DNA from: Prevotella sp.
Lineage (GTDB): Bacteria > Bacteroidota > Bacteroidia > Bacteroidales > Bacteroidaceae
Assembly: GCA_017623155.1 (NCBI GenBank)
Contig: JAGAPR010000051.1
Location: 1-64,000 of the forward strand
Reading direction: 5' to 3'
DNA: 64,000 nucleotides
Made by a program: the position numbers and the translations under genes. Below are positions 18,241-26,895 of this stretch, in pieces. The notes beneath the pieces are model-generated. The model saw nothing but the letters and a program-made list of their open reading frames with translations, did no database searches and was not told the DNA's origin. The first letter of the stretch is position 1. Every line of letters starts with the position of its first letter.

Positions 18241-20223
18241 ATGAAACCGATGATAAAGAGAGATAATTTTCTGCGCTCGCCGCTGTGCATGCTGCTCAAC
18301 ATCGCGCTCGTTTACGCGGCTTACGAGATATGCCGTTTCGCCTATTTGCTTGAGAATTGGAGCGCGTTCGCTCCCAACATGACATGGAGATCCCTGTCGG
18401 AGATACTGCGCGGAGGACTTGTGTTCGACACTTCGGCAATACTTTATACCAACGCTTTGTACATTCTCATGATGATTTTGCCGCTGCACTGGAAAGAGAC
18501 AGTGGCGTGGCAGCGCGTGGCCAAGTGGATATTCATCGTCTGCAACGCCCTTTGCGTGGCCGCCAACCTTGCCGATGCCGTGTATTTCAAGTACACCGGC
18601 CGCCGGACAACGGTCACGGTGTTCTCCGAATTCGGCAGCGAGGGCAACATCGGCAAGGTCATCGGCGTGGAGTTTCTGAGCCATTGGTATCTCGTGTTGC
18701 TCGCGGTGCTCGTCGTTTACGGTCTTTGGCGGCTGTATGTGAGTCCGAAAGGCGGCATGCCCGAGGCTTTCCGCCGGCCCGTGAAGTGGCGCACCGTGGC
18801 GATATATTATGCCGCCAACATCGTGTTTCTCCTCATTATCGTGCCCCTTTGCGTCTTCGGCATGCGCGGCGGCGCCACTACCGCGGTGCGCCCGATAACC
18901 ATCAGCAACGCCAATCAGTATGTCGACCGGCCGCTCGAAGCCGCCGTTGTGCTCAACACACCGTTCTCTCTGATACGTACATTCAACAAAAAGATATTCA
19001 CCGTGCCCGATTACTATGCTCAGAAAGAGCTCGAACACATCTATACGCCGGTACATACGCCGCGGGCAGATGCCGTGGTGAGGCGGAAAAACGTGGTCGT
19101 GCTCATCGTCGAGAGTTTCGGACGGGAGTATATCGGCGGATACAACAAGTGGCTCGACGGCGGCAATTACAAGGGCTACACCCCGTTCACAGACTCGCTC
19201 ATGCAGCACAGTGCCACGTGGCTCTACTCCTATTGCAACGGCAGAAAGAGCATCGACGGCATGCCGAGCATACTTTCCGGCATACCGATGTTCGTCGAAC
19301 CGTTTTTCCTCACGCCGGCATCGATGAACGATGTCAGCGGCATTGCGGGCGAATTGAAGAACAAAGGCTATTACTCCGCGTTCTTCCACGGAGCCGAGAA
19401 TGGCTCGATGGGCTTTCAGGCATTTGCCCGCACCACAGGATTTGCCGATTATTTCGGCCGCACGGAGTTCAATGCCGACAAGCGTTTCCGTGGCGACGAT
19501 GATTTCGACGGCATGTGGGCGATATGGGACGAGCCTTTTTTGCAGTTCTATGCGTTGAAGATGTCGGAGTTCAAGCAACCGTTTGTGTCGGCCGTTTTCA
19601 CGGCATCCTCGCATCATCCCTACACCATTCCCGACGAGTATAAAGACGTATATCCCGAGGAAGGCATTGTCATACACAAGTGCATACGATATACCGACAA
19701 TGCCCTGCGACGCTTTTTCGACACCGCAAAACGCCAGCCGTGGTACGAAAATACGCTGTTTGTAATCACATCCGACCACACAAACCTCAGCGACCACGAC
19801 TATTATCAGACCGATCTGGGCGGATTTTGCTCGCCGATAATGTTCTTCGACCCGAGCGGCGACATCGCTCCGGGCATGCGCGACGGCATCGCCCAGCAGA
19901 CAGACATCATGCCCACGGTGCTCGGCTATCTCGGTTACGACCGGCCGTATGTGGCTTTCGGTTGCGACCTTTTCGGTACGTCGGACGAAGATACATGGGC
20001 GGTGAACTATCTTGGCGGCATATATCAGTATGTGAAAGGCGACTGGCTGTTGCAGTTTGACGGTCAAAAAACAAAGGCGATATACCGTTATCGCACCGAC
20101 TTGCTGCTCAAGAACAATCTCGCGGGGCAGGTTCCGGAGCAGCGACAAATGGAGAAAGAGCTCAAAGCCATCATCCAACAGTACATGAGTCGCATGGTTG
20201 AGAACGAATTGATTGTTAAATGA
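18241..20223 (+). CDS. LTA synthase/phosphoglycerol transferase-type sulfatase, membrane
   Basis: A 660-residue protein with about five N-terminal membrane helices (to about residue 208) and a periplasmic alkaline-phosphatase-fold domain. Metal-site residues are visible in VVVLIVESFGREY (Glu291), the nucleophile region NGRKSIDGMPSILSG (Ser337 stands where many relatives have Thr), SSHHPYT and ITSDHTN. Relatives move phosphoglycerol or phosphoethanolamine from phospholipid to glycans or lipid A. In this neighbourhood of glycan enzymes, phospho-decoration of a surface glycolipid is the likely role. It follows the GT87-like gene by one base. Confidence 0.85.
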   Translation: MKPMIKRDNFLRSPLCMLLNIALVYAAYEICRFAYLLENWSAFAPNMTWRSLSEILRGGLVFDTSAILYTNALYILMMILPLHWKETVAWQRVAKWIFIVCNALCVAANLADAVYFKYTGRRTTVTVFSEFGSEGNIGKVIGVEFLSHWYLVLLAVLVVYGLWRLYVSPKGGMPEAFRRPVKWRTVAIYYAANIVFLLIIVPLCVFGMRGGATTAVRPITISNANQYVDRPLEAAVVLNTPFSLIRTFNKKIFTVPDYYAQKELEHIYTPVHTPRADAVVRRKNVVVLIVESFGREYIGGYNKWLDGGNYKGYTPFTDSLMQHSATWLYSYCNGRKSIDGMPSILSGIPMFVEPFFLTPASMNDVSGIAGELKNKGYYSAFFHGAENGSMGFQAFARTTGFADYFGRTEFNADKRFRGDDDFDGMWAIWDEPFLQFYALKMSEFKQPFVSAVFTASSHHPYTIPDEYKDVYPEEGIVIHKCIRYTDNALRRFFDTAKRQPWYENTLFVITSDHTNLSDHDYYQTDLGGFCSPIMFFDPSGDIAPGMRDGIAQQTDIMPTVLGYLGYDRPYVAFGCDLFGTSDEDTWAVNYLGGIYQYVKGDWLLQFDGQKTKAIYRYRTDLLLKNNLAGQVPEQRQMEKELKAIIQQYMSRMVENELIVK

Positions 20224-20283
20224 GAACTCGAAAACTCTGATGGTCCGGGGTTCTCCGAGCTATCGGAGAGCTCCGAGCCACCT
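20222..20283. repeat. CTCCGAG-type palindromic spacer
   Basis: Short palindromic pieces (CTCCGAGCTATCGGAG and CGGAGAGCTCCG) fill the gap between two convergent sulfatase-family genes and may terminate both. Related GAGCTCTC/CTCCGAG sequences recur at 34505-34540 and 36650-36690. Confidence 0.55.
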
Positions 20284-20288
20284 TTACT

Positions 20289-22130
20289 TTATCTTCTTCC
20301 CAAGTCGTCGTATATGCTCTGCATGATGGCTTTGCCGATGTTTGTGCGTCTGTCGGCGGCCTTGTCGCTGTCGGAAGAGTTTTCCTTTATCCTGTTGCCG
20401 ATGATGTCGTAGACGGTGTATCCAGTGCTGTCGGCAAAGCCGAAACCCTCCTTGAAAGTGAAGAAAGCAAACGGATAGCGGTATTCCCTGCTCAGAATAT
20501 CGCGGCTGAAAGTATATTCGGAGTGGTCTATGGCCATCTGTCCGAGCAGTGTGGCGGCCATGTCGCTTTGGTTCATGAGCGTGTCTACGGTCTTATGACT
20601 TTTCACCGCGCCGCCAATCCACAGCATGGTGTTGTGATGGTGCTGCTCGTGCGATATGCCGGCGGGGTAGGCGAAACCGTGGTCGGGGATGCAGATGATG
20701 AGCAGATTGTCCCAAAGCGGGGTCTTGCGGATGCGCTCCACAAACCGTCCGAGACACTCGTCGGTGTATGCGAATGCGTTGGCCACGGGGTTGTCGAGCC
20801 GTTTGTACGGCACCTCAAACGGCTCGTGGCTGCTGAGTGTGAGGAAGCCCACATGCCACGGGCTGTGCTTTTGCGTGCCGATGACGGTGAACAGGCTGTC
20901 GAATGTCACGTCGTCGTTGGCTCCCCACGGGTTGTCTTTCTTCTTCGAGGCCGGAAAATCGACATCGCTTATTATCGTTCCGTAGCCTCCCGTGCGCAGA
21001 TAGCTCTGCATGTTGGTGAAGTTTATGTCGCCGCCGTAAAGGAACGTGCTCCTGTATCCCGCAGCGTTAAGGCTGTTTGCCACGCAGGGAAGCGTGCGGC
21101 TCTTTATCGGCAGTTTCATGACCGATAGCGTGGGGAATGCCGGATGGCCGCTCAGGGCAGACACCATGCCGCGGTCTGTGCGGAAACTGTTGGAGTAGCA
21201 GTGTGTGAATATCACGCCTTCAGCGGCGAGCCGGTTGTAGTTTGGAGTGATGTCGGGGTTTCCGCCCACGGCTTCCACTATCCGGCCGCCGAAACTTTCC
21301 ATCAGTATCAGCAGCACGTTGGGGCGCCGGGTGTTGAGCAGTGTCACGGTGTCGGTGGGTGTGGGCGGATAGAGCCCCGTGAAAATATCGGCCCGCACAT
21401 GTTCGTCGAAATAGTCGAACTCGTCGGCATAGTTCTCGGCCTTGCCCAGAGAGTAGAGCATGCTGAACATCGGATTGACGGCAGAATGGTTGAGATACTC
21501 GTCTTCACTGAAATAAACCTTGCCTATGTTGGCGGTCGACTCGCCCAGTCCGCCGCGTATCGAGATGCCGAGAGGGAGCATTGTTATGATGAGAGCGGCC
21601 GTGACGGCACTCTTGCGACGCACGGAGATACCGGCCGCCGTCGGTATATAGCGCGGCGTCGCGGCACGAAGAGCGATGAAAATGGCGGCCGTATAGGCTG
21701 CGACGGCGGCCGCCCTGATTATGAGATACCACGCCGACACGCTGGCGAAAGCGTCTTTCGGCGAGTCGATATAATAGAATATGGTGGCGTCGAGCTTGAA
21801 TTTCCAGAACGGATACAATGACGTGTCGGCTGTGAAGGCAAGCGACATGAGCACGGCCACGGGCATATAGTACCACGATGCGACGCGCCGGAGCGGCAAT
21901 CGCGCCGGTATCCACACGGAAGCCATGACAAACAGCAGCGGCAGAGCGATGAGATAGCCCGTCACGGGGATGTCGAGCAGCAGTCCGTGAGCCATCACCG
22001 CGAGCGTGTCGGCCATTCCGTACGATGAGTTTTCGGCACGGTCGAGCCATAGAAACATCGGTTTTTGAATGACGAACAGTGCGAGTATCGTCGCATATAG
22101 CTTTATAATGTATGTCAATCTTGTCTTCAT
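20289..22130 (-). CDS. Second LTA synthase-type sulfatase, membrane
   Basis: A 613-residue relative of the preceding convergent gene but clearly diverged. It has about five N-terminal membrane helices (to about residue 195) and a periplasmic catalytic domain. Motifs: NVLLILMESFGG (Glu278), FRTDRGMVSALSG with a canonical Thr318 nucleophile, LSSHEPFEVP, and CIPDHGFAYP. The expected chemistry is phosphoglycerol or phosphoethanolamine transfer. A TAATTTTG box at 22143-22136 (minus strand) lies very close to the start codon, implying a very short or absent leader if it is the -7 element. Confidence 0.85.
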   Translation of the reverse strand: MKTRLTYIIKLYATILALFVIQKPMFLWLDRAENSSYGMADTLAVMAHGLLLDIPVTGYLIALPLLFVMASVWIPARLPLRRVASWYYMPVAVLMSLAFTADTSLYPFWKFKLDATIFYYIDSPKDAFASVSAWYLIIRAAAVAAYTAAIFIALRAATPRYIPTAAGISVRRKSAVTAALIITMLPLGISIRGGLGESTANIGKVYFSEDEYLNHSAVNPMFSMLYSLGKAENYADEFDYFDEHVRADIFTGLYPPTPTDTVTLLNTRRPNVLLILMESFGGRIVEAVGGNPDITPNYNRLAAEGVIFTHCYSNSFRTDRGMVSALSGHPAFPTLSVMKLPIKSRTLPCVANSLNAAGYRSTFLYGGDINFTNMQSYLRTGGYGTIISDVDFPASKKKDNPWGANDDVTFDSLFTVIGTQKHSPWHVGFLTLSSHEPFEVPYKRLDNPVANAFAYTDECLGRFVERIRKTPLWDNLLIICIPDHGFAYPAGISHEQHHHNTMLWIGGAVKSHKTVDTLMNQSDMAATLLGQMAIDHSEYTFSRDILSREYRYPFAFFTFKEGFGFADSTGYTVYDIIGNRIKENSSDSDKAADRRTNIGKAIMQSIYDDLGRR

Positions 22131-22182
22131 GTGTGCAAAATTAAGAAGTTTTCGGGTATAAACGGTATAAAGAAAGGCAAAA

Positions 22183-22214
22183 TTTGGAGTATTGGCGGAA
22201 AAGGATTACTTTTG
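22183..22214 (+). promoter_or_regulatory. Promoter of the WaaE-like glycosyltransferase
   Basis: TTTG at 22183-22186, a 20-bp spacer, then TACTTTTG at 22207-22214, 26 bases before the start codon. Confidence 0.8.
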
Positions 22215-22240
22215 CAAATACACCATATTACATATAGATA

Positions 22241-23023
22241 ATGGAAGACAAACACGGCAGACGGATTTCGGTTGTGATAAATACCTACAATGCTTCGGCG
22301 CACTTGCAGCGGGTGATAGAGTCGGTAAAAGACTTCGACGAGATACTTGTCTGCGACATGGAGAGCACCGACGATACGGTGGATATTGCCCGCCGCAGCG
22401 GTTGCAGGGTGGTGACATTCGCCAAAAACGGTTGCGACATAGTGGAGCCGGCACGCCAGTTCGCGATAGACAGTGCCTCGTACGACCACGTTTTGGTGGT
22501 GGATGCCGACGAACTCGTGCCCGCCGCGCTGCGAAAATATCTCTACGCCGCGCTGGCCGCCGACTCGTGTCCCGACGGGATAGCCGTTCCGCGCCGCAAT
22601 TATTTCATGGGGCGCTTCATGCACAGCGCATATCCCGACTACGTATTGCGCTTTTTCGACCGCCGGGTGACCGTTTGGCCGCCCGTGATACACACCTCGC
22701 CGCAGGTAGACGGCACAGTGGAGCGCATACCGGCGGCGCGCCGCGACCTCGCGTTCGAGCATCTCGCAAACGACTCCGTGGGCACAATTATACGTAAAGC
22801 CGATACCTATTCGACCCACGAACTGCCCCGCCGACGGCATAAGAACTACGGATGTTGTGCCATCATCTACCGTCCCGCGTTCCGATTCTTCAAGTCTTAC
22901 GTCCTGAAAAAGGGCTTTCTCGACGGCATGCCCGGCCTTATCCACGCGTGTCTCGATGCGATATATCAGTTTGTCATAGTGGCGAAACTGACAGAAGAGA
23001 AAGGGAAAGAGAATTCTAAATGA
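22241..23023 (+). CDS. Glycosyltransferase family 2, WaaE/KdtX-like
   Basis: A 260-residue GT-A enzyme. The start ISVVINTYNASAHLQRVIESV and the acidic pairs VCDMESTDDT and VVDADELVP (the metal-binding DxD equivalent) are those of the WaaE/KdtX group, which adds a sugar to the lipopolysaccharide inner core in Proteobacteria. The C-terminus is basic and aromatic (FFKSYVLKKGFLDGMPGL), fitting membrane association. It has its own promoter (22183-22214) and is monocistronic, convergent with the gene at 23061. The precise sugar is unknown. Confidence 0.87.
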   Translation: MEDKHGRRISVVINTYNASAHLQRVIESVKDFDEILVCDMESTDDTVDIARRSGCRVVTFAKNGCDIVEPARQFAIDSASYDHVLVVDADELVPAALRKYLYAALAADSCPDGIAVPRRNYFMGRFMHSAYPDYVLRFFDRRVTVWPPVIHTSPQVDGTVERIPAARRDLAFEHLANDSVGTIIRKADTYSTHELPRRRHKNYGCCAIIYRPAFRFFKSYVLKKGFLDGMPGLIHACLDAIYQFVIVAKLTEEKGKENSK

Positions 23024-23044
23024 TACATTTTCGAAATGTGACGC

Positions 23045-23132
23045 GGCCGTTGTAACGTCATTACAAGGCCGTTGTAACATCATTACAAGGCCGTTGTAAC
23101 ATCATTACAAGACCGTTGTACACCGCAATCTT
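23045..23132. repeat. 22-bp GGCC array B
   Basis: Units of 22 bp run 23045-23066, 23067-23088 and 23089-23110, and a fourth starts as GACC at 23111 and decays after about 10 bases. Each unit is GGCC-GTTGTAAC followed by CATTACAA, so neighbouring units form TTACAA-GGCC-TTGTAA palindromes. GGCC centres are exactly 22 bp apart. The array overlaps the last codons of the minus-strand gene at 23061. Confidence 0.92.
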
Positions 23133-23987
23133 ATACGTCAGCTTGTGGATGAATGAGTTTCGCGCTGCTTCCGCAAGCCTTTCGGGCGATAAAGGCACAT
23201 TGTTTTTCGCCCATTCCTGTATTGTGTGCATGGCCTTGTCGTCCATGTGCGGCATTGACTCATATTCTTTTCTTGCCCGTTCGTCCACTGTTATCATTGC
23301 CTTGAACATCAGATGATGCTGAAAATAGTGCAGCAGTCGGCACTCTTCGCGCCATAATGCGGTCATCAGTTGTGCCCATCGTGTGATGAGATAATTGCCT
23401 TTTGCGGCGTGTATGAAGCAGTTTTGTATCAGCGTATAGGCAAATTCGCCCTGCGAATGATACATGAAAAAGGGTTGTTCCGATATTTCTTCGGGGAAAG
23501 AACCTGTCATGAGGCATGTCGCGTCTATCCAGTATCCGCCGTAAGCGGCAAGCAGATATACGCGGATAATGTCGGCAAAGTGTGCGTTGCCTATCGTTCC
23601 CTGCCGCCGTTGGGTCACGATGAAGTCGGGTAGTGTGATGTATTGCGCGTGGTTTTCTTCGGTGATGATGAATATCTGTTGGTTTTCTGTCTTGTGTTTT
23701 TCCACCGAGTGCACGCATCTTTTCACCAGTTCGGGCATCTGCCGCTCGCCTTGCAGCCAGCACATCCACAGCGGTTCCGAGCCGGCGGGCAATGTCCGGG
23801 CGGGCGTTATGGCAAAATCACGGCCGGCATAGCGCGCCGCATAACGCTTCGCGAAATACGAAACGCATCTTTTGTCGTTCAAAGGATTGAGCATGTACCG
23901 CACCTTGTGACGCCATTTCCTTACCGGCACGAGTGCGGAAACAACCGTGCAGCACAGCTTTTGAATGCCCGTCAGCGATTTGTTCAT
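23061..23987 (-). CDS. Capsular polysaccharide synthesis-type glycosyltransferase (GT32-like)
   Basis: A 308-residue cytosolic enzyme of the capsular polysaccharide synthesis family. Diagnostic pieces are EPLWMCWLQGERQMPELVKRCV and HFADIIRVYLLAAYGGYWIDATCLM, where the AYGGYWID segment provides the DxD-like metal site seen in GT32 enzymes. It is the last gene of a minus-strand run beginning with the LpxL-like gene. Its final residues (CNDVTTAL-stop) are encoded by the GGCC array B, so the natural C-terminus appears to have been replaced by repeat sequence. Confidence 0.82.
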   Translation of the reverse strand: MNKSLTGIQKLCCTVVSALVPVRKWRHKVRYMLNPLNDKRCVSYFAKRYAARYAGRDFAITPARTLPAGSEPLWMCWLQGERQMPELVKRCVHSVEKHKTENQQIFIITEENHAQYITLPDFIVTQRRQGTIGNAHFADIIRVYLLAAYGGYWIDATCLMTGSFPEEISEQPFFMYHSQGEFAYTLIQNCFIHAAKGNYLITRWAQLMTALWREECRLLHYFQHHLMFKAMITVDERARKEYESMPHMDDKAMHTIQEWAKNNVPLSPERLAEAARNSFIHKLTYKIAVYNGLVMMLQRPCNDVTTAL

Positions 23988-24023
23988 GTGTTTCAGTCGT
24001 GTTATGTGTGTATGCCTGTGTGT

Positions 24024-24827
24024 TCAGAGATACTTGCTTATCCCGTCGTCGCACCGCTGCAACCGTTCGCTTTTCACCCTCTCGATGGCCTCGAAGTGCG
24101 TATGCTCGTTGTCGCGCGACGCTTCTTTGTGATAGAGATGATACACGCAACCGCCCATTTTCAACGCCTTCTTCCTCACTCCGGCGTTGGTGAGCCGATA
24201 AGCGAGCTCGGCATCCTCGTGCCCCCACGATGTCAATGCCTCGTTATATCCGTTCACCGCTATCATGTCGGCTTTCCAATAAGCCATGTTGCAGCCCCGC
24301 AGGTGGTCGATTTTGCGGCCGTACCGCGTGGCCATGAACTTGCGGAGCAGGCGCGAGCGGAGGCTGTTGAGCATGAAACTCGGCGGCATGTCCCATACGC
24401 GGAGGCGGTAGATGCCGCCGGCGAGCAGCTTTTCCGATGTCGCCGGATTCAGTTTTACCCTGCTGCCGCATACGAAACAGCCGCGTTCGGCAAGTTCGAG
24501 GTGGTCGCTGACGAAGTGAACGGGCATTATCACGTCGCCGTCTACCTGTATGATGTAGTCGCCCTTGGCCGCGGCAATAGCCTTGTTGCGTATCGTGGCG
24601 AGCCGGAAACCGTCGTCTTCCTGCCACAGATGCACCATCGGCACGTGACTGTCTTCCCGCAACCGCTCCACGAGCAGGCGCGTCTCTTCGCCCGAGCCGT
24701 CGTCGGCAATGATAATCTCGTCGGGCAATACCGTCTGCGCGAGCGCGCTCCTCACCGATTGTTCAAGCGCTTTCGGCCAGTTATAGGTGGTTATCACGAG
24801 TGTTGTCTTGAAGTGCTTGCGTCTCAT
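24024..24827 (-). CDS. Glycosyltransferase family 2 with galactosyltransferase-type C-terminus
   Basis: A 267-residue GT-A enzyme. The N-terminus KTTLVITTYNWPKALEQSV and IIIADDGSG are the nucleotide-binding start, and YIIQVDGDVIMP gives the DxD metal site. The segment SWGHEDAELAYRLTNAGVRK is the ED-containing catalytic block of the chondroitin-polymerising and beta-galactosyltransferase-like C-terminal domain. It probably adds a hexose to LPS core or a surface glycan. It lies in the same run as 25677, 24858 and 23061, with spacings of about 30-40 bases. Confidence 0.88.
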   Translation of the reverse strand: MRRKHFKTTLVITTYNWPKALEQSVRSALAQTVLPDEIIIADDGSGEETRLLVERLREDSHVPMVHLWQEDDGFRLATIRNKAIAAAKGDYIIQVDGDVIMPVHFVSDHLELAERGCFVCGSRVKLNPATSEKLLAGGIYRLRVWDMPPSFMLNSLRSRLLRKFMATRYGRKIDHLRGCNMAYWKADMIAVNGYNEALTSWGHEDAELAYRLTNAGVRKKALKMGGCVYHLYHKEASRDNEHTHFEAIERVKSERLQRCDDGISKYL

Positions 24828-24857
24828 ATAGTCGGTAGTTTTGATTGTTGTCGCCTG

Positions 24858-25673
24858 TCAGATTATCATGAACAGGTCGTTGAAATGTTTGAAACAGTCT
24901 TCCGTTATGCTGTCGTCTTTGTTTTCTATCCAGTGTATGGGCACGTCGTTGTAGAACGAAGCCACGAGCGAGAAACTGCTTCTCGGCCCGATGATATAGT
25001 CGCATTGCGATAGCACGAATAGGTCTTCGCCGGGATTTCCGTCGCTGACGAACACGTCGTTCACTCCCGATATGCGCCTGATGAGTTCGATATCCGTCTT
25101 TCTGTCGTTCGTGGCGATGAGCACCCGGATGCTTTTCCCGGTGTGAAGAGCCTTGAAGCGGCTTATCATTCCGGCGTAGACATCATCTTCGAAATATGCT
25201 ATTCCGCCGAGCCATGTGGCGTAGTCGCCCCGACGTATGTGCACGCCGAGTGTTATCTCGGCTTCGGGCAGAGTGTCGAGCCATGCTCTTTTCGCCGCCA
25301 CGGTGTTCTCGCGGAACGCGAACAGCCGCCTCAGGTCGTCACTGTGCTTTATCATCAGCTCCGGTTGGCGGAACGCCCAGCCGTCGAAAGCTATCAACGG
25401 CGTGTTTCTCAGGGCGGATATCACGTCGTCTTTCAGCGCATCTTCCCTCGAATGGGGCAGCAGACACTTCATCAGCCGTGTCTTGATGAGCAGCTTGGCC
25501 AGCAGATATGTGAATGTGTTATGGTCGCGGCGTTCCGATATTTTGAAATACTTATACTTATATGAGAAGCGCATGGAGACCACTCTGACGTTGTTTTCGA
25601 GTCCCCAAACATACAGATGGGCATACTGCAACCAGTTGTTGCACATCTGTCCGTAGCCTTTTACGAATATCAT
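24858..25673 (-). CDS. GT11-like (alpha-1,2-fucosyltransferase-type) glycosyltransferase
   Basis: A 271-residue protein. The N-terminal GYGQMCNNWLQYAHLYVWG resembles the glycine-rich GLGNQMFQYA start of GT11 enzymes, and VHIRRGDYATW carries the HxRRGDY motif that binds GDP-fucose in fucosyltransferases. The later segment SQCDYIIGPRSSFSLVASFY matches the conserved SxFSWW-like region in a weaker form. The donor is therefore likely GDP-fucose or a related sugar. It is separated by 3 bases from the LpxL-like gene upstream. It is more diverged than typical GT11 proteins, so the sugar is uncertain. Confidence 0.7.
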   Translation of the reverse strand: MIFVKGYGQMCNNWLQYAHLYVWGLENNVRVVSMRFSYKYKYFKISERRDHNTFTYLLAKLLIKTRLMKCLLPHSREDALKDDVISALRNTPLIAFDGWAFRQPELMIKHSDDLRRLFAFRENTVAAKRAWLDTLPEAEITLGVHIRRGDYATWLGGIAYFEDDVYAGMISRFKALHTGKSIRVLIATNDRKTDIELIRRISGVNDVFVSDGNPGEDLFVLSQCDYIIGPRSSFSLVASFYNDVPIHWIENKDDSITEDCFKHFNDLFMII

Positions 25674-25676
25674 TGC

Positions 25677-26642
25677 TTATTTTTTGTTTTTTGCTTTCCA
25701 CTCGTCGAGTTTCCTCAAATCGCCGAGAAACACCTTGCCCGTGTCCTTGTCATAGCGTTTGTTGAACTCCTCGTGTGTGCGTTTCCATCGGTTGTGGGTC
25801 CACAGATAACACTCGGGGTCGCGGCGTATCGACTTTTCGAGCAGTGCGAAATACGTGTCTGTGAGCTGCCATTGTTCTGTCTTCTCGGGATGTCGCGCCA
25901 TCGGGATAAACTCGCATTCGTAGTGTCCGCGGCGTGTCCGGCGCACATCGGCATAGAACGCCGCCTCGCCCGATGCCCGTATCAGCTTCTCCGTGCCCGT
26001 GAGCACGGGCGTGTCGTGGTTGAGAAAGTCGAGCCAGTGATGTATGTTGTTCCAAAACGGCACCTGATCGGATATATATCCGATGACGATGGGCCGGTTT
26101 TCCTGCTTGTAGTGCACAATCCGGCGCAGTGTCTCGGCCATCGGTATACACTCGGCACCGAAGCGCTGGCGCAGGTTGAGGAGCAAAGTGTCGAACGACT
26201 TGTTTTCCAGTACGTGATAAATCTGTGCGCATTGAGCCTCGGGCGACACCCAGAGGGGCAGCGATGTGATCCATTCCCAGTTGCAGTAGTGGCCGAGAAG
26301 CACTCCGCACGATTGCCCTTCGGCTATGCATCTGTTTATCTCTTCCGTGCCTTTGAACGTCATGCGCCGCCTTATCTGCCGCTCGCTCATTGAGAAGAGC
26401 TTCACCGTCTCCACGATATAATCGCAGAACCACGAGTAGAAACCTTTTTCTATCCGTGTTATCTCGGCATCGTTTTTTTCGGGGAAAGAGTCTTTCAGGT
26501 GTTTGCGCACCAGCGGGCGGCGGTATTTCGCGATATGATATACCAAGTGGTATATACCGTCCGATACGCGATATAGCACCCATAGCGGAAGCAATGAGAT
26601 GAGATATGCTATTGTATGGATGATAAAGTATGTTACTTTCAT
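25677..26642 (-). CDS. LpxL/HtrB-like lipid A acyltransferase
   Basis: A 321-residue inner-membrane protein of the lysophospholipid acyltransferase family that adds a secondary acyl chain to lipid A. It has one N-terminal membrane segment (FIIHTIAYLISLLPLWVLYRV). The catalytic block LLGHYCNWEWITSLP has His followed five residues later by Glu, the H(x4)E form seen in Bacteroidetes. A promoter box TATCTTTG at 26710-26703 lies inside the longer open frame, so I take the ATG at 26642. It heads the run of four genes down to 23061, tying those transferases to lipid A or LPS assembly. Confidence 0.87.
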   Translation of the reverse strand: MKVTYFIIHTIAYLISLLPLWVLYRVSDGIYHLVYHIAKYRRPLVRKHLKDSFPEKNDAEITRIEKGFYSWFCDYIVETVKLFSMSERQIRRRMTFKGTEEINRCIAEGQSCGVLLGHYCNWEWITSLPLWVSPEAQCAQIYHVLENKSFDTLLLNLRQRFGAECIPMAETLRRIVHYKQENRPIVIGYISDQVPFWNNIHHWLDFLNHDTPVLTGTEKLIRASGEAAFYADVRRTRRGHYECEFIPMARHPEKTEQWQLTDTYFALLEKSIRRDPECYLWTHNRWKRTHEEFNKRYDKDTGKVFLGDLRKLDEWKAKNKK

Positions 26643-26895
26643 TGTGTGATATGGTTTTGGCGGACTTTCGTCCGTATTTCCGTCCACGTCGCTTATCTTC
26701 TGCAAAGATAATGAATAAACTTGACATAAGGATAATGTGATGCGGTAAAGTTGATAATTTGGGCGTGCCGGGGCGTAAAAACGCGAATACGCAAAGGCAC
26801 AGATGCTATTTTCAGGATATCATAAACACGGAGACACAGAGGCTTTTTTATTGTATTTTTCGTATATTTGCAACAGCTTTTTTATTGCTAATAAA

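Noticed and set aside
18163-20178. A 671-codon open frame antisense to the first LTA-synthase-type gene
   Set aside because: It lies wholly opposite a gene with clear catalytic motifs; its sequence is rich in His, Arg and Cys with no domain, as expected of a shadow frame in GC-rich third positions.
22127-23083. A 318-codon minus-strand frame opposite the WaaE-like gene
   Set aside because: The plus-strand frame has GT2 motifs and its own promoter; the antisense frame has no recognisable features.
23045-23132. Possible CRISPR array in the 22-bp repeats
   Set aside because: Units abut directly with no unique spacers, and no cas genes are present; the same holds for the other four arrays.
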